Assembly (NCBI GenBank): GCA_009801015.1
Contig: VHZZ01000140.1
Span: forward strand, 11,278 to 59,910
Source: Silene noctiflora
Lineage: Eukaryota > Streptophyta > Magnoliopsida > Caryophyllales > Caryophyllaceae
Direction: 5' to 3'
Length of the DNA: 48,633 bases
Positions 1 to 10,500 of this stretch are shown one piece after another. The notes under the pieces are model-generated. The model had not been told where the DNA came from and did no database searches. It saw nothing but the letters and a program-made list of their open reading frames with translations. Each line of letters starts with the position of its first letter. The stretch's first letter is position 1. Both the position numbers and the translations under genes were made by a program.

Positions 1-256
1 TGAAAGTAACAGTAGTAATAACGAATGTAATAAAAGTAACAATATTAACAACAAATATGAATAATGAGTTAACCAAAATATTAATAACGGGAGTAATGAA
101 TTTGTCTCATAATTTATTTTATCGTAATTTTAAGATATGGCGTAGAAAAATATATTAATGATAAATTTATGAGTTATGTACTTAGTTTTATTTAAGTGAA
201 CATAAATTTTAATGCTAAATAAAGGTAGCCCGGGCGGAGCCGGGCACCAGTACTAG
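1..256 (+). mobile_element. Helitron, 3' terminal part (left end outside window)
   Basis: A Helitron-type 3' end is visible: a 6-bp stem (GCCCGG 228-233, CCGGGC 240-245) with a 6-nt loop, then 7 nt, then CTAG at 253-256, followed by T at 257. Helitrons end in a short hairpin a few bases before CTRR and insert between A and T. The complete Helitron at 37527-38921 has the same hairpin, 7-nt spacer, CTAG and T layout. No 5' TC end is seen here, so the element starts left of the window. The rest of 1-227 is A/T-rich with many TAA/GTAA triplets and no open reading frame. Confidence 0.6.
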
Positions 257-257
257 T

Positions 258-266
258 TATATAAAA
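258..266 (+). promoter_or_regulatory. TATA box of the CHS-like gene
   Basis: TATATAAAA lies 91 bases before the start codon at 357, which would give a leader of roughly 65 nt. It begins one base after the T that follows the Helitron CTAG end, so all sequence upstream of the core promoter inside this window is transposon. I see no H-box (CCTACC) next to it. The call rests on motif and position only. Confidence 0.6.
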
Positions 267-563
267 AGGGTAATCTTGATCACTCTTAGTAGTTAGTACA
301 CTCCAACAAACAACTTTCACATACAAAACTTAAAAAGAGTGACACACAAATACACAATGCCATCCGTAGAAGAGATTCGCAAGGCACAACGAGCTGACGG
401 CCCGGCTACTATTTTGGCCATTGGTACCGCCACCCCTCCAAATTACGTGTACCAGGCTGATTATCCTGATTACTATTTTCGTACCACAAAAAATGAACAC
501 ATGATTGATTTTAAGGAAAAGTTCAGACAAATATGTATGTTATATATTTGCCCCTTCTTTTAA

Positions 564-751
564 GGCAAATTCTAATTTGTGACGGAAGGTATCCGTCACA
601 AATGAGAAGACGGGTACCATTTTGTCTCACAAAATGCCCAAATAGAGGAGAGAGGGAAGCACNNGGGGNNNCCCCNNCNTNNNCCCCCTATTNGTTTTGT
701 GAGTGGCATTATCCGTCTTCGGATCCGACCCGTCACAAGGGAGACGCTTTG
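564..751 (+). mobile_element. Mutator-like MITE, copy 1 (in the CHS-like intron)
   Basis: 188-bp element flanked by a perfect 9-bp direct repeat, TTCTTTTAA (555-563 and 752-760). It starts with GGCAAATTCT and ends with GGGAGACGCTTTG. Inside both ends is the inverted motif TTGTGACGG / CCGTCACAA. Copies 2 (15323-15508) and 3 (45367-45553) have the same ends and also 9-bp duplications. A 9-bp duplication is typical of Mutator-like transposons. There is no coding capacity. The centre (663-693) contains N bases. Confidence 0.8.
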
Positions 752-1059
752 TTCTTTTAATTTGTTTCGTTTAGCTTAAAATCTAATGATAGTGCACCTT
801 TAAGATGCACTTGACATTAATCTATTTCGTACTTTGTAGCCTGATTATCAGTATGGTTCGATTACCTACATACTATAAATTGTTAAATTGATTCGAGTAA
901 ACCTAAGTTTAATTATTTTTTCATATTTCGAACAACTATGTAATATATTTACAGAAAAAATAAAAACAAATAAATAGATACGAGCTCATTGCAGGGCTAT
1001 AAAAGACTGAGACCAAAACCCGCCTTATTAGAGTCCGACCTGAAATCCTATACCCATTG

Positions 1060-1082
1060 TTTTTTTTTTTTTTTTTTTTTTT
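1060..1082 (+). repeat. T(23) homopolymer in the CHS-like intron
   Basis: An uninterrupted run of 23 T within the single intron. The rest of the intron (about 760-1503) shows no gene or recognisable element. Confidence 0.9.
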
Positions 1083-2821
1083 GTTTGACAACGAGAAAGA
1101 TCGTTTTACGTTACAGTATCATGGCTCTACGTAAAAACTTGTGATGATAAACGGTTAACATGAGTAGTTGTTTCAGCGACGATTCATTCCAAATCAACCT
1201 GCAAATCTCTGTTTTATATATAGTATAAGTATTTTTTAAGACGGATACTTTTAAAACGGGTCAAATACTACTATAAGGGAGAAATAAAGACAATACTTTT
1301 TGCATTTTTTAGGCAAATTATCATGTGATTTGATATATTTATTTGACTCATCTTAATTTAAAACGAATACGGTAATTAATTAGTACTCGTATTAATTTAA
1401 ATTGATCCTAAGCTCCTAACAATTCTGACTTTGTCACTGTCAATAGCATTTATTGTGTGAGATTCAATCTATAACAAGTGAGTACATGTTTTCAACTACA
1501 CAGGCGAGAAGTCAATGATCGAGAAACGTTACTCGCATTTGACCGAGGACATTCTCAAGGAGAAGCCTAATTTGGGTGAGTATATGGTCTCATCACTTGA
1601 CACTAGGCTAGACATAGTCGTGACCGAGGTCCCTAAGCTTGGCAAAGAGGCCGCGGTCAAGGCCATTAAGGAATGGGGCCAACCCAGGTCCAAAATAACT
1701 CATCTCATCATGTGCACTTCCTCCGGTGTTGACATGCCTGGAGCCGATTACCAGCTCATCAAGCTCCTTGACCTCAAGTCCTCAATCCCTCTGTCCGTCG
1801 TTACATGCTTTATCTCCAGGGGTGCTTTGCCAGGGGTACGGTCATCAGACTCACTAAAGACCTAGCCGAGAACAACAGGGGTTCACGGGTTTTGGTCGTG
1901 TGTTCTGAAATCTTTACTATTAGTTTTCGTGGGCCGACTGAAACCCACATGGACTCCATGGTGGGCCACGCCATATTTGGTGATGGGGCCGGAGCTTTGA
2001 TCGTTGGGTCAGATCCGGACTTGTCAATTGAAAGGCCTTTATTTCAAATGGTTTGGGCGGCCCAAACTATCATACCGGACTCGGAAGGAGCAGTTGGAGG
2101 GCACTTGCGTGAAGTGGGCTTGACTATACAATTGATGAAAGATGTTCCTTTGCTTGTAGCGGAGAACATTACCATGGCCCTTGAAGAGGCCTTTAGCCCG
2201 CTCGGTATATCCGATTACAACACTCTATTTTGGGCCGTTCATCCCGGTGGACGGGCAATTTTGGACCAAATTGAGGCTAAATTGGGCCTGAAAGAGGAAA
2301 AACTTAATGCTAGTCGAAACATATTGAGAGAATTCGGGAACACATCTAGTGCTGCTGTTCTATTTGTTCTTGATGAAATGAGGAACAAGTCCTTAAGAGA
2401 TGGAGCCGCAACGACCGGAGAAGGGTTGGATTGGGGTGTTCTATTTGGGTTTGGACCGGGTTTAACTATTGAGACCGTTGTGCTCCATAGCATGCCTTTG
2501 GAAAACTGATGCTTGCAATGTGATGTTGTTGTTGATGTTGTATTTCCTTCCATAATTCCATTAAATCATTTGGACTATGTATCGCGTGTTATTTTCTTAC
2601 TCTGTGTATTTTAGTTGACTTGTCAACAACTTGTATAGAATGGTACATAGGTAAAATTTACAAAATATTCTCTCTAATTATGGTAAAAATGAGTTTATAC
2701 TTAAATATCTGATGGGAATATCTTGTAAATATTTCCACATTTAGGTTATGTGGTCGTGATTAGGACAAAACCAACTTCGGGTTGGAATTAAGTATAACTT
2801 ACCCCATCCGGTCATGTTCAT

Positions 2822-3561
2822 CAGCGCCGTCTCAACAAAAGTGGAGGCCCGGTGCAAAAAAAAATACGAGGCATCAAATTTACAAATTCAAAAAATATTT
2901 AATTAAAATATAAAATATTAATGCAAACTATAAATTATTTGAAAAACAATTCTTTCGAGTAGTATTTTTTGGAGTGAATTCCTCTATTAAACTTTCATAA
3001 TCGACTTTCTCAACAACTCATCTTCTATGGCAATTATTGCTAATTCGTTAAGCCTAGCTTGAAGCGAATTCTTCTATCAAACTTTCATAATTGTAACATT
3101 AACTATTTGATATCTTTGAAACTTGTAAATATGGGATTTTTGTAGACTGAAACTGACGAAGTTTTGATTCTAAGCTCGTAAAATTGAATGATTTGTGAGG
3201 AATTGATTTGAATAATCATATTTAAAGATTAAAAAAGAAAAGTAAGATAAATTTTGGAAAGATTAAAGAGCAAATTTAATTGGGGAAGGGAATTAATTAT
3301 TTGGGGAAAGAAAATTATTGGGATTGATCTGAGCGTACTTGATGCTTGACTTCCTTGTTTTAACTCTTTTTTTTTTTTATAATTCTCTATTATTATATGG
3401 GTAATGTTAAGATTTGGGCCCCAAAATTTTGAGGCCTGGTGCAAGTGCACATAGTGCACCATAGGTTAGAGGGGCCTCTTAATAAAGCTTACAAATTCGG
3501 TGTACAAGATTGGAGGCCCGGTTCCTCCGCCCGTGGTTGCACGGAGTGTTAGACGCCACTA
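2822..3561. mobile_element. Non-autonomous hAT element
   Basis: Flanked by a perfect 8-bp direct repeat ATGTTCAT (2814-2821 and 3562-3569), as hAT transposons make. The 5' end reads CAGCGCCGTCT and the reverse complement of the 3' end reads TAGTGGCGTCT: 8 of 11 identical and close to the plant hAT consensus CAGTGGCG. The 740-bp interior is A/T-rich, with an internal motif AGGCCYGGTGCAA near both ends (about 2846 and 3433). No transposase is encoded. Confidence 0.65.
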
Positions 3562-3569
3562 ATGTTCAT

Positions 3570-4770
3570 AACGTTGGAATGAGCGTTCTGTCGGTGTTCA
3601 ACTTATGTATGTAGTTTAACCGAGTTAGTTCAAGTTCAAGTTCAAGTTATTTTGGATTGTCTGATTTCAAGGTCTTATCGTATCGAATCAGTTAATTCTA
3701 AAACCAAATGCGTCATGTACAAAGTAACATGATAGTAGCCGGTAGGTAGGCGACCTTAAACCGAAGATGCATGTGTTGATATGAATAAAGTCGGACCCAA
3801 TAGAATTATGTATGATTAACATAAACAGGCTGTCAGATTAGCCTGTCATTTTCGGTTCACATGGCCGACGATTTACTCTTCACAGTTCACATGTTTGGTT
3901 TTTGTTCCTTTTCCTCCTGTTCTTTTACTCCCACGTAAAATCGTCGTCTTTTGGAAGTACTCGTATTGGTCATTTGGTCAGTCGTCATCCTCAAACATCT
4001 TAACACGTTACAACTTACAAGGACTCGGTAAATCTTTCAATTCAAACAGTTGGTCTCTCATAAGACGTAGGACGGATGCATCCGTTTTAGGTGTAAAACG
4101 GGTCAAATTCCCATTCCCGCTTTTCGTCTTCTCCATCTATAACAATTAGTGTAATTCAATGGACAGGGAAGAATATAAGGATTTGTATGCAATTGTACGA
4201 CAATTAATATTCCGTAATCAATTACTTCCTCCATTCTGTATGATTGTCGATTAATATAATGTTTAAATTAATACTTCAAACAGTAAAGTTTATAAGTGTA
4301 ACGGAATGATTGTTAAATTTCAATTTTTCAACATTAATAGAGTATACGAGGAGTACTTCCTGTCCTGATCGTTCATTTTGGGACGACTTACCCCTTTTGT
4401 CCCGATCAATAGTATATCGTCTCATTTTTGTAAGGCGGTGCAAGTGTGCAACTTCAAAGTATAGTACTTCTTCATAAACCCGTTTTCGTTCCATTTCAAT
4501 AAAATACTCGCCGCATATATTAGAAAAATGGAAAGAAAACAGGTTTATAGATCAAAAACAATAATCACAAGACGAGAAATAGTCGATATTAGATCAGAAA
4601 CAATAATCAAATGTGAATCCCAAAATAATTATATTACATAGAAAGAATATCAATAAGAACAATAATAATCGAAAATAAAAATCACTCCCAATCAATCATT
4701 CAATCTCAACCACAAAGGGAGAATGAATAAGACTTTACATCCATCAAATAATAAGATTTAAAAAATGAAT
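3570..4770. other. Intergenic, no gene recognised
   Basis: I see no convincing coding sequence. About 4225-4265 looks like a decayed half of a Stowaway end (CTTCCTCCATTCTG). Small open frames here have no recognisable similarity. The last part should contain the 3' untranslated region of the AG-peptide gene on the - strand. Confidence 0.5.
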
Positions 4771-4950
4771 TCAAAAGAGGAATCCGAAAGCGAGGGCAAC
4801 AAGGGAAGCAGCGGCAGCTGGAACGAAGGTGGTTGCGTCGGAAGCAGGAGCAGGGGCAGGCGCATCTGCAGCAGAGGCGTTTTGGATTGCGAAAGCGGCG
4901 AAGATTACCATGATGGTAGCGAAGATAACTCTCATCCTCATTGCCTCCAT
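4771..4950 (-). CDS. Arabinogalactan peptide (AG-peptide)
   Basis: Single-exon 59-aa protein on the - strand (start codon 4950-4948, stop 4773-4771). It begins MEAMRMRVIFATIMVIFAAF, a signal peptide that should be cut after about residue 27 (NASA/AD). The short mature part holds ADAPAPAPAS, with Ala-Pro repeats of the kind hydroxylated and O-glycosylated with arabinogalactan. It ends with a hydrophobic tail (AAAASLVALAFGFLF) that fits a GPI-anchor signal. This order (signal, about 12-residue AP core, GPI signal, total about 60 aa) is diagnostic of the AG-peptide family, cell-surface proteoglycans. A TATA box (5069-5077) and an ACGT G-box (5144-5149) lie upstream. There is another in-frame ATG at codon 4, so the start may be there. 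The assignment to family is firm; which paralogue is unknown. Confidence 0.88.
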   Translation of the reverse strand: MEAMRMRVIFATIMVIFAAFAIQNASAADAPAPAPASDATTFVPAAAASLVALAFGFLF

Positions 4951-5068
4951 TTTAATTGAATTAAAATATGAAATGTTGATTGAATTAATTTATGGAGGTT
5001 TTGGAGGAAATGAGAGTTTGAGAGATAGAGAAGTTTTGAGTTGAGGGTTTGAAACTGAGGTTTGTGGG

Positions 5069-5077
5069 TTTTTTATA
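5069..5077 (-). promoter_or_regulatory. TATA box of the AG-peptide gene
   Basis: On the - strand the bases read TATAAAAAA, about 120 nt before the ATG, giving a leader of roughly 90 nt. Further upstream (5121-5135) is a near-palindrome CCGTTGTCACAACGG containing two inverted MYB-type cores. Confidence 0.55.
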
Positions 5078-5143
5078 GACGGTGAGGATTACGGGCAGCT
5101 TGGGCAGGGTGTGAATTGAGCCGTTGTCACAACGGTTATATGA

Positions 5144-5149
5144 CACGTG
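5144..5149 (-). promoter_or_regulatory. G-box (CACGTG) upstream of the AG-peptide gene
   Basis: ACACGTGT is a G-box/ABRE-type site about 70 bases upstream of the TATA box. bZIP and bHLH factors bind such sites. The role here is inferred. Confidence 0.4.
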
Positions 5150-5385
5150 TGATATTGTGATAAGAGGGTTTTAAATAAAAAAATTAAGCTGAATTAAATA
5201 CGGCCGTTTGTACTTTTATAATCCGTTTGATTTTGGTGGGGAGGGAGTAAACTTTAGTAAACAGGTCAATTAAGTTGGGTTTGGGTGGGTTCAGACGGTT
5301 TGTAAGGTCGGATTGTGTTGGGTTAAGTATTATCACGTTATTTGTGGTAATAATCAATTTGCTATAATAAACATTCGGGCCTACA

Positions 5386-5580
5386 TATTTTATTTTTTAT
5401 TTTTTGGTGACGAGGGAACCCGCAGCTGCTATGTTCGGTGTGCACTGGGTAAATTCTCGGATATATGTAATAGCCTACAAACCATATATACCAATAAGTC
5501 ACCCGAGGGTGACAGACTCGAACCTGGGTCTTTTAAGAATTTCACCCAAATTTTAACCAACTCCACCCTTGGATATTATA
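5386..5580 (-). mobile_element. tRNA-derived SINE
   Basis: On the - strand there is an A-box-like GGGTGGAGTTGG (5568-5558 region), then a B-box GGTTCGAGTCT (5524-5514) about 40 nt later, then a non-tRNA body and an A-rich tail (about 5406-5387). Both ends carry similar ATATTtTA/ATATTATA words, a plausible short target duplication. The two polymerase III boxes plus the A-rich tail define a SINE; the exact ends are approximate. Confidence 0.6.
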
Positions 5581-6005
5581 ACAAACTCAAAAATACAAAT
5601 CCTAATTTAAACCGAATTCTTACAAGTTCGAAAATGACTTAACTTATTCCAACCTGAATTCTTACAAATTTAAAAATAACCTGACCCGAACATGACTTGT
5701 TTAATCCGTTTATGAGGTGGGCGTGTAGGTGTGTAAGAAAGGGAGAAGAAGTGGACGAGGTGACCGAAGAGGTAGGTAAAGGAGTAGAGTTGACAGAGAG
5801 AGAGAGGGTGAATAATGATGGGATACATACAGCTGTTTAACAACGGAATTGCGGCGATAACTGCTGTCATTATGGTCCCAGCATTTTATTTTATTTTTGA
5901 ACATGCTTTGGTGCAATTACTAGTCACCCACTTTCCTTTTCTAGATTCCAAATGTTGGAATCTTTCCAAAGAATGATGCAAATTTCTTGTATAATATTTC
6001 ATAAT

Positions 6006-6726
6006 TGCTAAATCTCACACACTAATTTACTTAATCCTGCGCATTTTGTCGTTGATATTTCATAATTGCCCTTCTCTTAAAAATAATCAAAAAGACTTCT
6101 CTCTCTCCTTTCTCTCAAAATCTAACCAATTCGTTAATAGTTCGTCAAATGAATCGTGATTCACGCATATTACATGTAATTTTTTTGTTTTATCAAGAAA
6201 GTTTTTAATACCGTCTTTTAAACGATTTAACTAATGTTTTTTTTATTTAAAAAGGTTTATTTTAAAATTAGGGTTTGGATTGACGTCGATTATAACTAAA
6301 GTAGGGTTGTTGAAAGGGTTATTGTGGGGTCGTCGAACAGACTGGAGTAGGGTGGTTGTTGCGGTTGCTGGCGTTGGATATTATAAACTGACAGTAAGAA
6401 CTCGCCCATTTTAATCTTTCTAGAATGAATACAAACCAATGAGGAATTGATCAGGAGGAGTTTAAATGTTTTGAAAATGACGGCCCAAAAATATAAATTA
6501 TACTATTTGTAATCCGAAGAATATCACAAATATTGATTGATGAAATTGAATAATCAAATGATACAAAGTTGATAATTCAGAAGCTAATAAAAGATGGGCA
6601 TTTTGGGGGGTTACATTGTTTCTCTCTCTTGTTTCTTTCGTAATGGGGTGAGAAATAAAAGGGGTATACTCGGAATAAAGGGAAAAAATGCGCGGAATTA
6701 AGTAAATTAGTGCGCGGGATTTAGCA
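6006..6726. mobile_element. TIR element, family with CTAAATCCCGC ends, copy A
   Basis: The left arm 6006-6047 and right arm 6684-6726 are inverted repeats of about 42 bp, beginning TGCTAAATCYC and containing a second TTAATYCYGCGCAT unit. The element is about 720 bp, non-coding, and its interior has no recognised protein. Copy B (34964-35700, 737 bp) has the same two-unit arms. I could not find a clear target duplication, so the superfamily is undetermined. Confidence 0.6.
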
Positions 6727-7290
6727 TATCATTGAAATGATAATTGGACCTATTAAACAACAGGTCAGGCCATCGGGTTATGAGTTTGATTATTTTGGAT
6801 TCGAATCAGGTTAATTTTGAATTTGTAAAATAGTGGTTTGTACATGTTGAGTTTATACGAGTTTTGTTTAAAAACAGAAGCAGGCCGATTGGGAATATGT
6901 TCTTTTACCTGCTATTGTAAAAGTACTGTAACCCCATTTTCATAATAGTTTTTGTCCGAACATTTTCTAAACTTATATTGGTATAATGGTATAAACTCGG
7001 ATGCCAATGAGAGATTTGAAATTGATAACAATTCCCGTAAATAAAAAAAAAAGCAAATGGCTTAATATCAGAAATTGTCATACTAGGTCTAGATCATTAC
7101 TTGGGATAAAAAAATGGCCCAAAATCCATGGCACTAAATTAAAGTTACGTGTAGCTCTCGAATCTCGATACACCAAAGTTAAATTAGCCCAGATCTCGTA
7201 CCACCATAGTGAAAAATTATATCATTCAACATGAGAACAACCGGTTGTATAAAGAAAAATGTAATAATCCCTTCCCCAAATGTAACAAGG
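6727..7290. other. Intergenic, no gene recognised
   Basis: Nothing coding is seen. The open frame at 7001-7234 has no recognisable similarity. Confidence 0.5.
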
Positions 7291-7292
7291 TG

Positions 7293-7574
7293 CCGACACA
7301 AACCCGTAAATTGGACACCCAACATTCTTTTCTAAAGCTGGTCATATGAGGTATAATCTCATCATTCCTGCCCTAGATATACAACATTAATAACAAAGTA
7401 TATGTACAAAGAACGACACACAAACCCTTAAATTTGACATCCAGCCTCCTTTCTCAAGCTGGTTGTATCAAGTATAATCTCATAAGCGATGCCCTAAATA
7501 TAACAATGTATCAAGACAAACCCGTAAATTTGATATCCATGTATCCAACCACCTGTTCTCAAGCTGTATATCTT
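7293..7574. repeat. Diverged tandem repeats at the 3' end of the GluTRBP gene
   Basis: Three related units begin near 7298, 7419 and 7514 with ACAAACCCKTAAATT, continue GACAYCCA, and end with CTCAAGCTGG or similar. The last unit runs into the stop codon region of the GluTRBP gene on the - strand, so these repeats probably form its 3' untranslated region. Confidence 0.55.
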
Positions 7575-10500
7575 CTAGTTGCTATTGGACTTTGCAGCTT
7601 GAAGCATTTCGACTATAAGTGTCTTCACGTCCCTGACAAAAAGAGGACCGTTAGCTGTTATTTACTATATTGCATGAAATATCAACCATTGAGACTAATT
7701 CTAGTTTATCGCAATGAACAGTGTCGTTTTTAAAATAAATTAGGTAGAGCGAGTAAAGATACTAGGAACTCTCAAATTATCAAAAGAGATGCTCTTACAA
7801 ATAGATGCTAATTGAATCCAAGTAAATCCATTAATCTTGCAAAAGACCGTTGTATGGTATATTTAAATGAGGTGTATAAAATGGGATAAGGCCCTTCTAT
7901 ATTCTATGCGCTACAAGCCTACAATCGTCTTATTTGACTTATGCTGTTACTCAGTAAACCCATACGTCGAATTGAATCTATAATTTGTCATATTTTCAAT
8001 AGGTGACACCATCTTTCAAGAGACTAAGTATTTACTTCTGTGCTAACGAACAATTCAAAAAACCAGAGTCCCTCAAAGATTACAACTTACTTTCTATCAG
8101 CTGCAGGCCTTGGAAAAGGAATTCGGAGTTTGTAAGTCTTCCCAAGGTAGCTAGCCTGAAAATGGAGATAGGGTACAGTTAACTACGGACCAATTTTAGC
8201 ATTTAGGATCAAGACAGGCTGAAACCAACACAAAACATCAGAAAATGATACTTGGTTGACTAGTCCATCTACACATAGATGGAACTACAGTCTACTGCCT
8301 CAGAAGTCCAAAGACAATTAACCTGTAGGCTTCCATGTTCTATCCTCGAGCCACAAACTAGTCACTATATTTCTTCCCAAAAGAAGGCGTACATGACATA
8401 CGGTGACTAGTTCAAAAAAGAACAGCCAATGTGAGAATATACTGATAAAAGCAGAAAGGGCAAGTCACCTTAACATTGAAGCCTAGATGATCAAGATCTA
8501 GTATGTAAGCAGATTCCACCTGCATAAGTAAACCAAAATCGAACTAAGCTCATGAGAACCAATTTTCCATTGTTCCATTACTCCATTAGTAATCTACTTC
8601 AAACTTCCTTTACAGTATGGCGTCTGTAAGATGCTTATTCCAGAATAAGCACTAAAGAGCGGAGTTATACATGAATACCATTAAAACCATATGTGTTGTT
8701 TTTCTGAATGTGTGTAGTTATTTAGGTGTGAAATTACCGGAATAGTTGTGGAGTGTTCCACAATTAACTTTGTGTCCTCTTCGTGATCTTTATTCATGTG
8801 GGACTGTCAGGAAAATGATGCGGTTTGTCAGATGCAAACAGATATTGGATCAACTTGATAAGCGTGTTAAACAGACAAGTATACGCTACCGCTACAGGCT
8901 TAGAGAACTGAGATATTGGGTCAACTTTTGCCGCACTATAATCCTTGCTGCTAAACTCTGTCAAAAAATTAATTTAATGAAAGGATCAGTTCCCACTAAG
9001 GGTAATCACACTAAACTCACATATTACCCTAAACGTTAGACATCATATCTTCATAGTAGTTTCAACTTTCAAGTCACAATAGAAATGGAAAAAACAAAAC
9101 CTACAAAAGAATAGAAAAGAGAATCCATATCAACTATGAACTAACCTCCAGAACCCAACAGCGCAGTTGCGACGCCTGATACGTACCGAACTACTTTTGG
9201 TTGGATCCTTAAAAATTGAAAATCACCAAAGTCGACCTTCACCCATAAGCTCTAAATTTTAGTACCATCTAGCAGATCATAAAAAAATAATTACGTAGAC
9301 AATAGTAAATGAACCCCGAAAGCGTGTAATATAGTGTAAGTTATACCCAGAATGCATTCGGATGTTTAGCCAAGTATATGCTACGAATAGCTTCTACGTC
9401 TCCTTGAGCAACCTAAGAAAAGATTTAGGATTTGAGCCAAAACATACAACTCGCAGTCTCAGAACTGATTATTAAGAGAAGTAAAGCACAAATTTTATGC
9501 TCTTACAGAAGCTGCATCACCGTGTAGAGTAATTACTAGGTCAGTCCGGTCATCTGGATCTTTTGCTATTAGCAGTGAGCACTTTGGATTTGCCAAAAGA
9601 TCCTGGATGAAACAGCAGAGATATGAAATAAAATTTCAAAAATTTCAAACAAAAATAAAAATAAAATAAAGAACAATTTGTCAATTGAGAAAACAGCCAT
9701 ATGCTCTCTATAGCCATTACTTAAATCTAAATCTCTAGTAATGAATGAGGGACAAAATATGCTCACTTAAAATCCATATATCCAGAGAAATTTACCATAA
9801 TGCATTGTAGATTATAATATTATGACAAATGAGTGCTCAAGGTATCACCGAGCAAACGTAACAGCAAACAAAATGGTCACTCAAAACACTAAAAGCAAGA
9901 CACACTTAGTTGATGCATAGAATATTCTTCAAAATTATGTTTATCATTAACTCAATGAGAGCATAAAACCGCAACGTCCACAAGAGACCCTGAACTTTTT
10001 GAGTCCTCCAGAAACCAAACACTAACAAAGAATTGAGTATCGGCAGCCACAAATAGTTTCAGGTAATGCCATGTTCAAGACTATCATAGACTCATCCACC
10101 AGATACTCATTCTTCAGAGCATCAAAGAGGAAGAGGTTTTTCCTTCTCACATGACAAAGCCCTAAACCTGTTTAAGACTTTAAGTGAATGAATTCTTCAG
10201 ATACTGTTGATTATTGAAGCATTGGCATGAGCAATTTTCATATCCAGCAGGAGAAAAGGGAGGGAATCACGAGTCACGAATGTTTAACAGGATAACCTCA
10301 ATATAAACTCTTTAACTGTTTCATAATCATGGATATTTTAGCTAGAAATTGAAGTTTTACATGGTTTCTTTGAGCTTATTGCCAAGAGTACATGTAAGAG
10401 AAGAGCACCCTCTTAATCAGCGGGTGCCAACTCTCTAGCTGACGCAAAATCATTCATTGAGTAGCAAGACATTAAAGTTGTATAGTTTCTTCACACTAAA

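Larger units (their letters stand above)
357..2509 (+). pseudogene. Chalcone-synthase-like type III polyketide synthase, frameshifted
   Basis: Two exons: 357-534 and 1504-2509, with the intron (535-1503, GT-AG) splitting a Cys codon after its first base, the classic CHS intron position. Type III PKSs condense a CoA starter with malonyl-CoA in the cytosol. The start is the ATG giving [11 protein letters not shown]. The catalytic triad can be read as Cys164, His303 and Asn336, and Phe215 and the GFGPG loop are present. However, the frame changes: relative to CHS there are 8 extra bases at 1785-1792, so the first frame stops at 1863-1865 (about 179 aa, losing Cys164) and the rest is in another frame. 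Without the 8 bases the length would be 391 aa, as in normal CHS. Further deviations (alfalfa numbering): Gly167 to Arg, Thr194 to Phe, Thr197 to Ser, Phe265 to Ile. It is therefore a divergent CHS-like paralogue, probably a recent pseudogene. A sequencing error of 8 bases is less likely but possible. Confidence 0.85.

Noticed and set aside
2239-2553. 104-codon - strand open frame
   Set aside because: Antisense to the conserved CHS-like exon 2.
4765-4959. + strand open frames rich in Gly/Ser/Arg (also 4829-5044)
   Set aside because: Shadows of the AG-peptide gene on the other strand.
8746-9039. 97-codon + strand open frame
   Set aside because: Antisense over GluTRBP exons 8 and 9.
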